This document shows positions 45,544 through 55,016 of a stretch of DNA of 64,000 nt, one piece after another. The DNA lies in contig NZ_CP035088.1 in assembly GCF_004786035.1 (NCBI RefSeq), positions 1,834,001-1,898,000 of the forward strand. Direction: 5' to 3'. The first letter of the stretch is position 1; each line of letters begins with the position of its first letter. This stretch comes from Pseudomonas viciae (GTDB lineage: Bacteria > Pseudomonadota > Gammaproteobacteria > Pseudomonadales > Pseudomonadaceae). The notes below the pieces were generated by a model, which had not been told where the DNA came from, made no database searches, and saw only the letters and a list, made by a program, of their open reading frames with translations. The position numbers and the translations under genes were made by a program.

Positions 45544-46581
45544 TCAGTTCTGCTCACTCTCATACCGATCCAACGTATCACTGGCAATCTCCCGCCCAAG
45601 GGCGATCAACTCCGGCGCCTTGTAAAACTCAAAAAACCGACACACCCGTTTCGGCACGTTGATCAGTACGTCCGGCGGATAACCGGCGATTTTGTACTGG
45701 GCCAGCGATGTCTGCATCACCTCGAAACTCTGGTTGATCAAATCCAGTAGCGAAGCCGGGCCGACGTTATCGATGATGAACGAGCCGGTGGCGGATTTTG
45801 GTGCGCCTTCGGTTTGCGGCGCGGCGGCTGGTTGCTGGCCTTCAGGTTCGGCCGATTCGATCCACGGGTTGATCTCGGCGGCCTCGGCCTTCAACGCTTC
45901 CTGCTCCAGCAGCAACAATTGCTCGGCCTGCTTGCGGCGAAACGGCAGGCGCGAGCCCAGGGAACTGACGAGGGTGTCGAAGCGGCGCCTGAACGCGGCG
46001 GGGCGCGGGATCACCGGCAGTCTGTACTGTTTCTGGTTGGTGGCATTGAGATTGACCGCGATGATCAGGTCACAGTGGCTTGATACCACTGGCACGATTG
46101 GCAACGGATTGAGCAGGCCGCCATCTACCAGCATGCGGTTGCCCTGCATCACCGGCGTGAACAGGCTGGGAATCGCTGCCGAAGCCCGCATCGCTTGATG
46201 CAGGCAACCTTCCTGGAACCAGATTTCCTGCTGATTGGTGAGGTCGGTGGCCACGGCGGTGTAGGGAATGCGCAAGTCCTCGATATTGATGTCGCCGACG
46301 ATCTTGTGGATCTGCCCGAAAACTTTCTCACCGCGAATAGCCCCCAGGCGAAAGCTGACGTCCACCAACCGCAGGACATCCAGGTAGTCCAGGCTCTCGA
46401 TCCAGTCGCGGTAATCCTTGAGCTTGCCCGCGGCATAGATCCCGCCCACGACCGCGCCCATGGAGCAACCGGCGATGCAGGCAATGTCGTAGCCTCGTCG
46501 TTCGATTTCTTCGATCACCCCGATATGGGCATAGCCCCGGGCGCCGCCCGAACCCAATACCAATGCGACACGTTTTGTCAT
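45544..46581 (-). CDS. Patatin-like phospholipase
   Basis: Serine lipase/acyl hydrolase of the RssA/patatin group, 345 residues. The oxyanion segment LGSGGARGYAHIGV, the nucleophile motif GCSMG and the Asp in VDGGLLNPLP are all present, so the catalytic dyad is complete. The C-terminal third has a Gln/Glu-rich stretch and no signal peptide is seen, suggesting a cytoplasmic or membrane-peripheral enzyme. I use the ATG at 46581 directly before KRVALVLGSGG. Confidence 0.88.
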   Translation of the reverse strand: MTKRVALVLGSGGARGYAHIGVIEEIERRGYDIACIAGCSMGAVVGGIYAAGKLKDYRDWIESLDYLDVLRLVDVSFRLGAIRGEKVFGQIHKIVGDINIEDLRIPYTAVATDLTNQQEIWFQEGCLHQAMRASAAIPSLFTPVMQGNRMLVDGGLLNPLPIVPVVSSHCDLIIAVNLNATNQKQYRLPVIPRPAAFRRRFDTLVSSLGSRLPFRRKQAEQLLLLEQEALKAEAAEINPWIESAEPEGQQPAAAPQTEGAPKSATGSFIIDNVGPASLLDLINQSFEVMQTSLAQYKIAGYPPDVLINVPKRVCRFFEFYKAPELIALGREIASDTLDRYESEQN

Positions 46582-46788
46582 GATCCGGCCTCTTGTCGAA
46601 CAGACTTCAACAATGCACTCATCGACGGCTGGGCTCAATCGTTCTGGCGAGGGCGTCGTTTTTTGACACGCCGTGGCGGCATTTGCGTATGCTCGGCCAC
46701 ACATGAATTTCCGTGGTCAAGCCAAGGCACTTTTCGCCTTTGCCACCGTCTTAACAGCACGACTGTTTTCTGACTTGAGGTGTAATCG

Positions 46789-47079
46789 ATGAAAGCCCGG
46801 ATCTGCCTGCCCCTGGTGGCGTCCCTGATGGTTCTGGCCCTGGCCGGTTGTGCAGGCAAAACCGCTTACCGCGACAGCTGCGGCAGCCAGCTCGACAGCG
46901 CCTGGCGTGAACTTGACCTGGCCAAGGCCGAAGGTTTTGCCGGCACCGTCAGCTACTCAAAGGCCCTGTCGTTGCTGACTGGCGCTAAGACCCAACAACA
47001 ATTCGAAGCGTTCGAGGGCTGCTCGAAGAAGGCCGAGAAGGCGCGTTTCTACATCCGCGAATCCCGCGCAGGACGATAG
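46789..47079 (+). CDS. Small lipoprotein
   Basis: A 96-residue protein with a signal peptide ending in the lipobox LAGC. The mature part is Lys/Glu-rich and helical, and contains two further Cys residues. A GAGG ribosome site precedes the ATG. I do not recognise a named family; similar short lipoproteins are common in Pseudomonas. Confidence 0.8.
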   Translation: MKARICLPLVASLMVLALAGCAGKTAYRDSCGSQLDSAWRELDLAKAEGFAGTVSYSKALSLLTGAKTQQQFEAFEGCSKKAEKARFYIRESRAGR

Positions 47080-47164
47080 AAACAGCGGCAAGCTGCAAGC
47101 TTCAAGCTAAGGGTGCACACTGCTGCTCACCCGAAGCTTGAAGCTGCGTACGGAGTACGTCCCC

Positions 47165-47926
47165 ATGATTGATCGGCTAGTGGCCCAAATACTGGGCCTG
47201 GAAGTCCGGTTGCTGGCCTGTCAGGCCCGCTTGAATGCCCATACCGACAGCGAAGCACTGCATGACCTGCGGACCACGGTACGCCGATTGCGCAGCCTGC
47301 TGCGCCCTTTGCGCGGGTTGCCCGGCGTCGAACAGCTCGAAGCAGCCGCTTCGGCAGTCGGCACCCTGACCACGCCCTTGCGCGACCGGGAGGTGCTGGC
47401 GGCTTACCTTGAGCAGCACGGCAAAAGTGAAGCGGCGAAGCGGCGTCAGGTGCAAATGGCCGATGCTTATCCCGCCGTAGCCGCCAGCCCGGAATTGGCG
47501 CAGTTGCTGATGTTCCTCGATGCGTTTCCCCGTTTCATTCGCGCCGCCCAGCGCGAGGGACTGCTCAGGGGATTGCGCCAGCGCATCGAAAAGCGCCTGG
47601 ATAAACAGTGGAAAAAGCTCGGTGAAGCCCTGCGCGATCCGGCCCATGACCGTCACCGGTTACGCCTGCTGATCAAGCGCGTGCGCTACGCCATCGAAGC
47701 TTATCCTGAACTCGACCGCCTGCCTGAAGCGGCCATGCCACGACTCAAATCCGCCCAGGGCGCATTGGGCGACTGGCACGATTGCTGGCAATGGTTGGCC
47801 AGGGCCGAGGAGGAGGCCGATCTGCAATCTTGTGTGCTGGTCTGGCAGGTCACCATGGAAAAGGCCGAGTCCAAGTCCGATAAGGTGCTCGATAAGCTGA
47901 TGGCGAGCTGCTTCGAAAAATCCTGA
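47165..47926 (+). CDS. CHAD-domain protein
   Basis: An all-helical protein of 253 residues with the conserved His/Lys/Arg surface of CHAD domains: HDLRTTVRRLRSLLRPLRG, HRLRLLIKRVRYAIEAYPEL and LGDWHDCWQW. CHAD proteins bind polyphosphate. I use the ATG at 47165, with GGAG upstream. Confidence 0.88.
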   Translation: MIDRLVAQILGLEVRLLACQARLNAHTDSEALHDLRTTVRRLRSLLRPLRGLPGVEQLEAAASAVGTLTTPLRDREVLAAYLEQHGKSEAAKRRQVQMADAYPAVAASPELAQLLMFLDAFPRFIRAAQREGLLRGLRQRIEKRLDKQWKKLGEALRDPAHDRHRLRLLIKRVRYAIEAYPELDRLPEAAMPRLKSAQGALGDWHDCWQWLARAEEEADLQSCVLVWQVTMEKAESKSDKVLDKLMASCFEKS

Positions 47927-48064
47927 GTTCGCTCCCACAGGGACTCATGGTGGATTCAAGGTTTGCGGCCTATCTGTCAGTCTCTTTGGCCGGAATGAGC
48001 GCTGTGCCGCCTGCCCGGGCTGGTTAAGATCCTTCCATCTTGTTCCCCTGTTTTCGAGGTCGTC

Positions 48065-48862
48065 ATGCGCTTTTCCGATTTGATCGATGCTGTGCGCCGT
48101 CAGCCAGACGCCGTGACCATCGCGCCTGAATGGGGCCAGGGCCGCGCCAGTTTTGGCGGGTTGGTGGCGGCGTTGCAATATGAGGCAATGCGTGCCCGGG
48201 TGCCGGCGGATCGTCCGGTGCGCTCGCTGGCGATTACCTTTGTCGGCCCGGTCGAGCCCGACGTGCCCGTCAGTTTCGAAGTCGAGGTGGTGCGTGAAGG
48301 TAAGGCCGTCAGCCAGGTCTTGGGGCGTGCCGTGCAGAAAGGTCAGGTGGTGACCGTGGTGCAAGGCAGCTTCGGCGCATCGCGTCCCTCCGTGGTGGCG
48401 GTGCCGGCCGATCCCGCGCCTGAATTCAAAAGCGTGGAGCAATGCCAGGAGCTGCCTTACATCAAGGGCGGCACCCCGGAGTTCATGCGTCACCTGGCGC
48501 TGTGCTGGAGCGTCGGTGGCCTGCCGTTCACCGGCAATAAATCCCGGAGCATGGGCGGCTGGGTGCGCTTGCGCGGGGACGTGAAGGAGGAGCCGTTGAA
48601 CGAAGGCCACATTCTGGCATTGGTGGATGCCTGGCCGCCGGCATTGTTGCCGCACCTCACGCAAATGGCCCCGGGCAGTACGCTTACCTGGACCATTGAG
48701 TTCGTCCAGCCGCTGCTGGAGCTTACGACACTGGACTGGTGCAAATACCTGGCCGACATCGAGCACGCCCAGGACGGTTACGGCCATGTTGCTGCGAAGT
48801 TCTGGAGTGCCGACGGCCGCTTGATCGCCATGAGCCGGCAGACGGTGACCGTTTTCGGCTAA
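48065..48862 (+). CDS. Acyl-CoA thioesterase (double hotdog)
   Basis: A 265-residue protein of the TesB-like double-hotdog thioesterase group. It has ASFGGLVAALQYEAM in the first hotdog, and PLNEGHILALVDAWPPALL with the acid residue in the second. The substrate is unknown. Its stop codon overlaps that of the convergent small gene (tail-to-tail, 4 bases). Confidence 0.82.
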   Translation: MRFSDLIDAVRRQPDAVTIAPEWGQGRASFGGLVAALQYEAMRARVPADRPVRSLAITFVGPVEPDVPVSFEVEVVREGKAVSQVLGRAVQKGQVVTVVQGSFGASRPSVVAVPADPAPEFKSVEQCQELPYIKGGTPEFMRHLALCWSVGGLPFTGNKSRSMGGWVRLRGDVKEEPLNEGHILALVDAWPPALLPHLTQMAPGSTLTWTIEFVQPLLELTTLDWCKYLADIEHAQDGYGHVAAKFWSADGRLIAMSRQTVTVFG

Positions 48863-49089
48863 GGCTCTGCGTGACTGTGGTGCTGCAACCCGAGTGCGGC
48901 GACCACGCCGATAATGCCGATGGCGACATCGGCCAGACTCTGGCTGAACACTCCCGACACCATCAGCACAAACGCAATGATGAACAGCGGAACGGCCATC
49001 AGGTACGACGCCTGGTGGGTCGGCTGGCGATGATTTCCAGGGTGGGCGCGCCATTGCCAGGCCGCAAGGTTGGGGTGACGTTTGCCCAT
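48859..49089 (-). CDS. Small membrane protein, possibly Mpo1-like (DUF962)
   Basis: A 76-residue protein beginning MGKRHPNLAAWQW, with two closely spaced membrane helices between about 30 and 70. The opening motif with His and Asn residues resembles DUF962/Mpo1-like proteins, but it is shorter than that family usually is, so it may be a shortened member. The ATG at 49089 is chosen because conserved sequence begins there. Confidence 0.6.
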   Translation of the reverse strand: MGKRHPNLAAWQWRAHPGNHRQPTHQASYLMAVPLFIIAFVLMVSGVFSQSLADVAIGIIGVVAALGLQHHSHAEP

Positions 49090-49220
49090 GATGCTGATCC
49101 TTGAGTTCATGAAACTGAATGACCCAAGAATAGGCTTGGCCGGGCAGGGCGGCGAATCACGGTTGGCTATCGACGCGATAGGTGGCGATAGCTCTTTCAC
49201 CCTCGTGGCAGGCACTGTTT

Positions 49221-49252
49221 TTGTGGCGAGGGGATAAATCCCCTCGCCACAA
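49221..49252. repeat. REP-like hairpin
   Basis: TTGTGGCGAGGGGATAAATC is followed by its inverse ending CCCCTCGCCACAA. It lies just after the chemoreceptor stop and could act as terminator for it. Confidence 0.7.
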
Positions 49253-49268
49253 GAGCTGCTGCGCGGTT

Positions 49269-50750
49269 CTACAGCTTGAGCTGTCCGATCGCCCTGTTCA
49301 ACTCACCGGCCAAGGTCGCCAGTTCATGGCTGGTGGTGGCCGAGTCCACTGTCTGGCGCACGGTGTTTTCGGTCACGTCGCGAATACTCACCACTGCCCG
49401 ATTCATCTCCTCGGCGACCTGGCTTTGTTGTTCGGCCGCGACGGCAATCTGGGTGTTGCTCTCGCGCATCTGCGCCACAGCCCCAGTAATCTGCTCCAGT
49501 GCCTCGCCGGCCTCGCGGGCCTGTTGTACGCAATCGTCGGCCTTGTGCGAGCTCTCCTGCATGAAATCCACTGCGTCTTTGGTTCCGGCCTGCAGTGCCG
49601 AGATCATGGTGGTGATTTCATCCGTGGAGATCTGCACTCGCTTGGCCAGGTTACGTACCTCGTCGGCCACCACGGCAAAGCCCCGGCCCATCTCGCCAGC
49701 GCGAGCGGCTTCAATGGCCGCGTTGAGGGCCAGTAGATTGGTTTGTTCGGCGATGCTGTGAATCACACTGACCACGCTGTTGATCTTCTGGCTGTCTTCA
49801 GCCAGGCGCTGGATCATCTCGGCGGTCTGCTGCACGCCCGAAGACAGCCCGGTGATCGACTGTTGCACGCGGCCGACCACTTCGCGGCCATTCCCGGCCA
49901 GGGCGTCGGCGGTTTTCGACAGGTCACGGGTGGCGCCGGCATGTTGGGCGATGTGATAAACCGTGGTGGACATTTCATTGATCGCCGTGGCCGCCTGATC
50001 AGTTTCGCTTTGCTGGCCGAGCATGCCGTGGCGAACATCGTTCATGCTCGACGCCAGGCGCGCCGCGCCGCTGTCGAGTTGCCGGGCAGTGCTGGCGACG
50101 GTGTCCACCACACGTTGATATCCGGCCTGCATGGCATTGAATGCGGCGGCCATCTGGCCCACTTCATCCTTGCAGGCCAATGGCACGCGGGCGGACAGGT
50201 CACCGGTTTTTTCCACGTGCAGCATCACGTCCTTCAGGGTGTTGAGCTGGCTGAGCAGAAAACGGATCAATAACTGCGACGCCCCCAGCATTGCCAGCAT
50301 CAGCACGAACACTGCCACGGCGTATTGGCTGAAGCGCTCGCCGAACACTTGGCTCAGGCTGGCGCCATGGGCCAGTACGGCGAGGCGTTGGTCGTCGCCT
50401 CGACGGATCACTTCGGCGCCCAGCAGGGGATCGTCGCCGAACAGCGCTCCGGCGTTCAGTTCAACCCAACCATCGGCCTGCACCAACGAAGGCAATGGTT
50501 GTTCGTTGAAAACGGGGGCCTGATCACGCTGGAACGTCAGGAGGTAGTCGGCCGTGGGCAAGGGTTGCCCGGCAGGCCAGGCGTTGAGCAAGTGAGCCTG
50601 TGCCTGGGCGTTCGCCTGGGCCGCATGGTTGCGCGCTTGTTGCTCCAGATGCACGGCGTAGAGCACCAGCAGCAAGGTGGTGACAAAGGCGACCGCATTG
50701 ACCGCCCAGAATTTGTACTTCAGTGAGATATTGCTAAGCCAGGCACCCAT
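49269..50750 (-). CDS. Methyl-accepting chemotaxis protein
   Basis: Chemoreceptor of 493 residues. A first membrane helix lies at about 13-33, a short periplasmic sensor at about 34-140, and a second helix near 150-172. A HAMP segment and a signalling domain follow, with the hairpin tip [34 protein letters not shown]. The sensor domain is smaller than a Cache or four-helix domain; the ligand is unknown. I use the ATG at 50750. Confidence 0.92.
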   Translation of the reverse strand: MGAWLSNISLKYKFWAVNAVAFVTTLLLVLYAVHLEQQARNHAAQANAQAQAHLLNAWPAGQPLPTADYLLTFQRDQAPVFNEQPLPSLVQADGWVELNAGALFGDDPLLGAEVIRRGDDQRLAVLAHGASLSQVFGERFSQYAVAVFVLMLAMLGASQLLIRFLLSQLNTLKDVMLHVEKTGDLSARVPLACKDEVGQMAAAFNAMQAGYQRVVDTVASTARQLDSGAARLASSMNDVRHGMLGQQSETDQAATAINEMSTTVYHIAQHAGATRDLSKTADALAGNGREVVGRVQQSITGLSSGVQQTAEMIQRLAEDSQKINSVVSVIHSIAEQTNLLALNAAIEAARAGEMGRGFAVVADEVRNLAKRVQISTDEITTMISALQAGTKDAVDFMQESSHKADDCVQQAREAGEALEQITGAVAQMRESNTQIAVAAEQQSQVAEEMNRAVVSIRDVTENTVRQTVDSATTSHELATLAGELNRAIGQLKL

Positions 50751-50860
50751 GGAAGGTCTTCTCTGATAGCGGAAACAGCATTGGCAAGGTGCCATTATTG
50801 TGCCGCTACTCAGGTGCCGGGATTTTGATGTGGGTCAACAGACACCGCAGATCCTCTAAT

Positions 50861-50890
50861 GTGAGAGCGAGCAAGCCCGCTCCCACAAGG
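50861..50890. repeat. REP-like element
   Basis: GTGAGAGCGAGCAAGCCCGCTCCCAC is an imperfect palindrome related to the REPs at 37187 and 41938. It lies between the chemoreceptor and tatD genes. Confidence 0.6.
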
Positions 50891-50901
50891 GGGATGTGTG
50901 T

Positions 50902-51711
50902 TTAATCGGAAATGATGGGCAACCCAAAAAACGCCCGGGCACAGGCCGTGCTGTGGGCCGCCAGGTCTTCCTGGGTTTCGCCTCGATGCACGGCGACTTC
51001 ACGCAAGACCTCTGGCAGGTAGGCCGGCTCATTGCGACCGTTCTTCGGTTTGGGTCGCAGCGTGCGGGGCAGCAGGTACGGCGCGTCGCTTTCGAGCATC
51101 AGCCGACCGCGGGGTATTTCGCGCACCAACGGATGCAGGTGCGTGCCTCGGCGTTCATCGCAGATCCAGCCGGTGATGCCGATGTGCAAATCCAGATCGA
51201 GGTAGCTGAACAGGGCCTTTTTTTCACCGGTAAAGCAATGCACCACCGCAGCAGGCAACTGGTCGCGAAATTCCCGGAGGATTTCCAGCAGGCGTTGATC
51301 GGCGTCCCGTTCGTGGAGGAAGACCGGCAGTTGCAATTCCACCGCCAGGGCAAGATGTTCCTCCAGGACTTTTTCCTGCTGCGGTCGGGGGGAGAAGTCC
51401 CGGTTGAAATCCAGTCCGCACTCACCCACGGCGCGGACGCGGCTTTGCCTCAGCAAATCCTTGAGGTGCCTGGCACTGTCGGCAGTCCAATCGCTGGCGC
51501 TGTGAGGGTGAATGCCAGCGGTGGAAAACAGCCGCTCTGCGCTGTCGTCGAGGCGTTCGCACAGCGCCAAAGCCTGTTCGCTGCCCTCGATGCTGGTGCC
51601 AGTCAGGACCAGTTGGCAGACCCCGGCTTCATTGGCGCGCTCAAGCACCGCCTGGTGTTTGTCGGCAAAACTGGGGTTGGTCAGGTTGACGCCGATATCG
51701 ATGAGTTGCAT
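50902..51711 (-). CDS. tatD: TatD-family metal-dependent nuclease
   Basis: TIM-barrel DNase of 269 residues with the metal site motifs [37 protein letters not shown] and LESDAPYL in order. The GVNL form (not the usual DTHCH) is typical for the TatD subgroup. The ATG at 51711 begins [12 protein letters not shown]. Confidence 0.92.
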   Translation of the reverse strand: MQLIDIGVNLTNPSFADKHQAVLERANEAGVCQLVLTGTSIEGSEQALALCERLDDSAERLFSTAGIHPHSASDWTADSARHLKDLLRQSRVRAVGECGLDFNRDFSPRPQQEKVLEEHLALAVELQLPVFLHERDADQRLLEILREFRDQLPAAVVHCFTGEKKALFSYLDLDLHIGITGWICDERRGTHLHPLVREIPRGRLMLESDAPYLLPRTLRPKPKNGRNEPAYLPEVLREVAVHRGETQEDLAAHSTACARAFFGLPIISD

Positions 51712-51945
51712 GGTGCTACCTCGGCCCAAAGGCCGGAAAGCATATCAGAGCTGTAGATTTATAAGAAAAGCCAAGAACTACAACGAGTTGAGGCTGTCTG
51801 TTGAGGCCGCGAGACACGTCAGGTTGGTATAAACGCCATCACTGTGCCAGTCTTGCGCACTTTTTCAGCGCCCCAGGTGCTCTGTTTCTGTCGACCCAGC
51901 CTGGTTTTCAAGGAGGCGGTCCACAGTATTCCTTCCGGAGAGTGG

Positions 51946-53367
51946 ATGACACGTCCCCAGGTGTTGCTACTGTTATGTTGTTCGCTGTTGCTGCCGATGC
52001 CGGCCGAAGCGCGGCTGCCTGGCCCGGTGCAGGCCGTGGCGCCGGGCACGGTGCGCGATCTGGCGCAAATCCGCAGCAGCCGGGTGCTGAAGGTTCTGGT
52101 CAACCAGAGTCGCAACAGCTCCGGTGAAGTCCAGGGCCAACCCATTGGGGGCGAATACCATCGGTTGCGAGCGTTCGAGCAATACCTCAACGGCCACGCC
52201 CGGGATGGCCAGGAAATCACCCTCAAGATCATTCCCATGGCCAAGGACCAGCTACTTGGCGCCTTGCGGCGCGACGAGGGCGACCTGGTGGCGCCCGGTG
52301 AGTTGCTCGATCCCCTGACTGGCCATGGGGTCAGCGCCAGTGATCCGATCCGTACCGACGTGCCGTTGTTGCTGGTGGGCATCAAAGGCGAGAAGCGCTA
52401 CACACGAGTAGAGCAGTTGTCCGGCAAGACCCTGGCCCTGCCTAACGGCAGTGCGGCGGGGGATGCGGTAAGCCAGATCAACCAGAAGCTCGCGTTGCTC
52501 AAGTTGCCACCGGTGAAGGTCGAATGGGTTGACCCAACCCTGGCGGTGGAAGATGTGTTGGAAATGGTCCAGGGTGGAATTTTCCACCTGACGATCGTCG
52601 AGCAGCCCATCGCCGAACGCTGGGGCAAGATCCTGCCCAAGCTGCGCTTTGATCGCCAGGTGCTGATCGGTGAACCGGCTGACGAGTATTGGTTCGTTCG
52701 TCGCGACGCTGCCATGCTACGGGCGAGCATCGACCAGTTCCTGGCGATCTACAAGGTACCGGCCAACCAGGATGCTGCGTTCCTGCGCATCTACCGCCGC
52801 TTGTACCAGGTTCACTATCCGCTGGCCCGGGCTGATCGTCAGCGCCTGGAGAAGCTGCGTCCGGTGTTGCAAAAACATGCCGAGGCCCAGGGCATGGACT
52901 GGCTCAACCTGGCGGCCCTGGCATTCAAGGAGTCAGCCCTGCAACCCAACGCCCGCAGCGGCAGCGGCCCTACCGGCCTGATGCAGATTACCCCGTCGGC
53001 GGCCCAGCGAGTCGGGGTCAATAACATTCAGAACCTGGATGCCAACGTGCAGGCCGGCGCCAAGTACCTGGCCCTGATCCGTCGCAAGTTCTTTGCCAGC
53101 CCCAAGCTTAACGAGCGCGAACGCATGGCTTTCGTGTTGGCGGCCTACAACATGGGGCCTGAGCGCGTCCAAGGCATGCGTGCCGAGGCCCGGCGACGAG
53201 GGTTGAACCCCAACCAGTGGTTTTTCCAGGTCGAGCGCATTGCCATGGAGCAAGTGGGAATGGGCGCCGTCAGCTATGTTAATAGTGTGAACAAATACTA
53301 TCTGGCGTTTGATCGTGAGCGGGAGTCGCTGGAACCGAAGGAGCAAAAGGTTGCATTGCGTAAGTGA
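51946..53367 (+). CDS. MltF-like lytic transglycosylase with solute-binding domain
   Basis: Periplasmic or outer-membrane enzyme that cleaves peptidoglycan, 473 residues. The signal peptide covers about residues 1-22, ending near PAEA. A bacterial solute-binding (SBP_3-like) domain spans about 40-270. A family 1E-type transglycosylase domain is C-terminal, with the catalytic Glu in ALAFKESALQP followed by GLMQITPSAAQ and AYNMGP. The ATG has GGAGAG upstream. No lipobox is evident, unlike classical MltF. Confidence 0.87.
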   Translation: MTRPQVLLLLCCSLLLPMPAEARLPGPVQAVAPGTVRDLAQIRSSRVLKVLVNQSRNSSGEVQGQPIGGEYHRLRAFEQYLNGHARDGQEITLKIIPMAKDQLLGALRRDEGDLVAPGELLDPLTGHGVSASDPIRTDVPLLLVGIKGEKRYTRVEQLSGKTLALPNGSAAGDAVSQINQKLALLKLPPVKVEWVDPTLAVEDVLEMVQGGIFHLTIVEQPIAERWGKILPKLRFDRQVLIGEPADEYWFVRRDAAMLRASIDQFLAIYKVPANQDAAFLRIYRRLYQVHYPLARADRQRLEKLRPVLQKHAEAQGMDWLNLAALAFKESALQPNARSGSGPTGLMQITPSAAQRVGVNNIQNLDANVQAGAKYLALIRRKFFASPKLNERERMAFVLAAYNMGPERVQGMRAEARRRGLNPNQWFFQVERIAMEQVGMGAVSYVNSVNKYYLAFDRERESLEPKEQKVALRK

Positions 53368-53467
53368 TCGAATAAACTGATTGGTATCACGGAATTATTC
53401 CGCTTTTAACATGAGTTTTATTGATTAATATGGCGGCCAACCCAACACATCCCAAGGAATGCACCTT

Positions 53468-53902
53468 ATGAGCACTCTCATCAACAAAGTTCTGTTCACC
53501 CGCGCCGGCTACGGCCTGACTGTCCTGCGCATCGTTGTCGGTATCATTTTCGCCGCTCACGGCTCGCAGAAACTCTTCGGCCTGTTCGGTGGCTACGGTC
53601 TGGCGGGGACCGCGCAGTGGATGGAAAGCATCGGCCTGACCCCAGGTTATGTGATGGCGACACTGGCGGGCGGTACCGAGTTTTTCGCCGGCCTGGCGCT
53701 GATCATTGGCCTGTTGGCCCGTCCAGCAGCATTGGGCCTGGCCTTCCTGTCGCTGGTGGCGATTTTCTCCGTGCACATCGGCAACGGTCTGTTCATGGCC
53801 AACAACGGTTATGAGTTTGCCCTGGCGTTGCTGGCCGGCAGCATTGCGGTGTTGATCGAGGGGGCTGGCAAACTGTCGGTCGATCGTGCCATCGCCGGTT
53901 GA
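53468..53902 (+). CDS. DoxX-family membrane protein
   Basis: A 144-residue protein with four predicted helices. The DoxX hallmark segments RIVVGIIFAAHGSQKLFG and GGTEFFAGLALIIGLLARPAA are both present. The start at 53468 fits the AAGGAA ribosome site better than the ATG three codons upstream. The family is linked to redox or quinone functions in membranes; the specific role is unknown. Confidence 0.88.
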   Translation: MSTLINKVLFTRAGYGLTVLRIVVGIIFAAHGSQKLFGLFGGYGLAGTAQWMESIGLTPGYVMATLAGGTEFFAGLALIIGLLARPAALGLAFLSLVAIFSVHIGNGLFMANNGYEFALALLAGSIAVLIEGAGKLSVDRAIAG

Positions 53903-53920
53903 TTACCTGATTTGATCCCG

Positions 53921-53946
53921 AGGCCCGTCTTGCACGGGCCTTTTTT
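53921..53946 (+). terminator. Terminator after the DoxX gene
   Basis: GGCCCGT and ACGGGCC flank a short loop, followed by six T. It is a textbook Rho-independent terminator. Confidence 0.88.
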
Positions 53947-54151
53947 GTCGGCGTCGATTCTTGACACTGGCCGGTCAGCTTCTCTAGGATGCTGCTCATG
54001 CGCCGATTTAAACAGCTACTTGCGGGGCGCCAGGTGACTGATCCAGTTGCCGACAGAAGCCGGAAAGCCGGGCTTCGAAATACCGCTAAAGCGCTGGTTC
54101 GGTGTTGCCTCTCACCTGCCATGCAGACTTTTGAGGCAGAGACACGACACG

Positions 54152-54460
54152 ATGAACGCACCCAGCCCCCTTGTACGTCTTGCGCCGATCACGGCGAACC
54201 TTCTGCAGCGCAATCCAAAAATTCTCCTGGGCGGTACCCACCAGCCAACGCTGTTGCGCTATCTCGATGGCTGGCCACGACGCAGTCACGGGCCGGCTGC
54301 TTTCCTGATCCAATTCATAGAAGACGGTGAGTCCCTGGCACGTTTCGCCGACGACAGTTTCGACCTGGCCGTCATCCAGTCCCCCAGTGCCGCGCAAGCG
54401 CCTGAAATGATCCGGCAACTGACCCGTGTTGCACGACAGGGCTTGATCACTCGTCGTTGA
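54152..54460 (+). CDS. Small hypothetical protein, methyltransferase-like C-terminus
   Basis: A 102-residue protein. The second half, FADDSFDLAVIQSPSAAQAP followed by a helix and RQGLITRR, resembles the motif around strands 4-5 of SAM-dependent methyltransferases. The N-terminal SAM-binding part is absent, so it may be a shortened relative or an unrelated protein. The frame is open further upstream to 54047. The ATG at 54152 is my choice, preceded by a weak purine stretch. Confidence 0.55.
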   Translation: MNAPSPLVRLAPITANLLQRNPKILLGGTHQPTLLRYLDGWPRRSHGPAAFLIQFIEDGESLARFADDSFDLAVIQSPSAAQAPEMIRQLTRVARQGLITRR

Positions 54461-54485
54461 GGTGATCGGCTCTTACGAATGCAGG

Positions 54486-54983
54486 TTACGGATAATTGAT
54501 ATCCACGATGTAAACCTGCTTTTCTCCGGTCGGTGTCTGTACTTTGACCTCAGCGTCCAGGGCCTTGCCAATCAGGGCCCGTGCCAACGGTGAATCGATG
54601 CTGATCAGGTTCTGCTTCAAATCGAGCTCGTCCGGGCCGACGATGCGGTAGCGTGATTCTTTGCCATCCTCGTCTTCGACCGTGACCCAGGCGCCGAAAT
54701 ACACTTTGTTTGGATCGCTGGGTTTTTCACTGACTACTTTGAGCGCTTCAAGGCGCTTGGTGAGGAAGCGCACGCGACTGTCGATTTCCCGCAGCATTTT
54801 CTTGCCGTAGGTGTATTCGGCATTTTCCGAACGATCACCCTGGGCCGCCGCCTCGCTGACTGCCTGGGTCACTTGCGGACGGCGCACATGCCACAGTTCA
54901 TGGAATTCAGCACGCATCCGCGCCTCACCCTCGGGGGTGATCAGCGCGGTGCCGGCGGTGCGGGGTGGACGATAACGGCTCAT
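54486..54983 (-). CDS. greB: Transcription elongation factor GreB
   Basis: Cleavage factor that rescues backtracked RNA polymerase, 165 residues. An N-terminal coiled coil holds [18 protein letters not shown] and [20 protein letters not shown], with the tip acidic residues. A C-terminal FKBP-like domain ends in [19 protein letters not shown]. The [15 protein letters not shown] start is typical for Pseudomonas GreB. Confidence 0.94.
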   Translation of the reverse strand: MSRYRPPRTAGTALITPEGEARMRAEFHELWHVRRPQVTQAVSEAAAQGDRSENAEYTYGKKMLREIDSRVRFLTKRLEALKVVSEKPSDPNKVYFGAWVTVEDEDGKESRYRIVGPDELDLKQNLISIDSPLARALIGKALDAEVKVQTPTGEKQVYIVDINYP

Positions 54984-55016
54984 GGCAACTTCTTGTCAGG
55001 GTGAAGTCGGAGTCTA

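Noticed and set aside
50770..50800. TGGCAC-like sequence upstream of the chemoreceptor as a sigma54 promoter
   Set aside because: The GG and GC elements are not 10 bases apart as the -24/-12 promoter requires.
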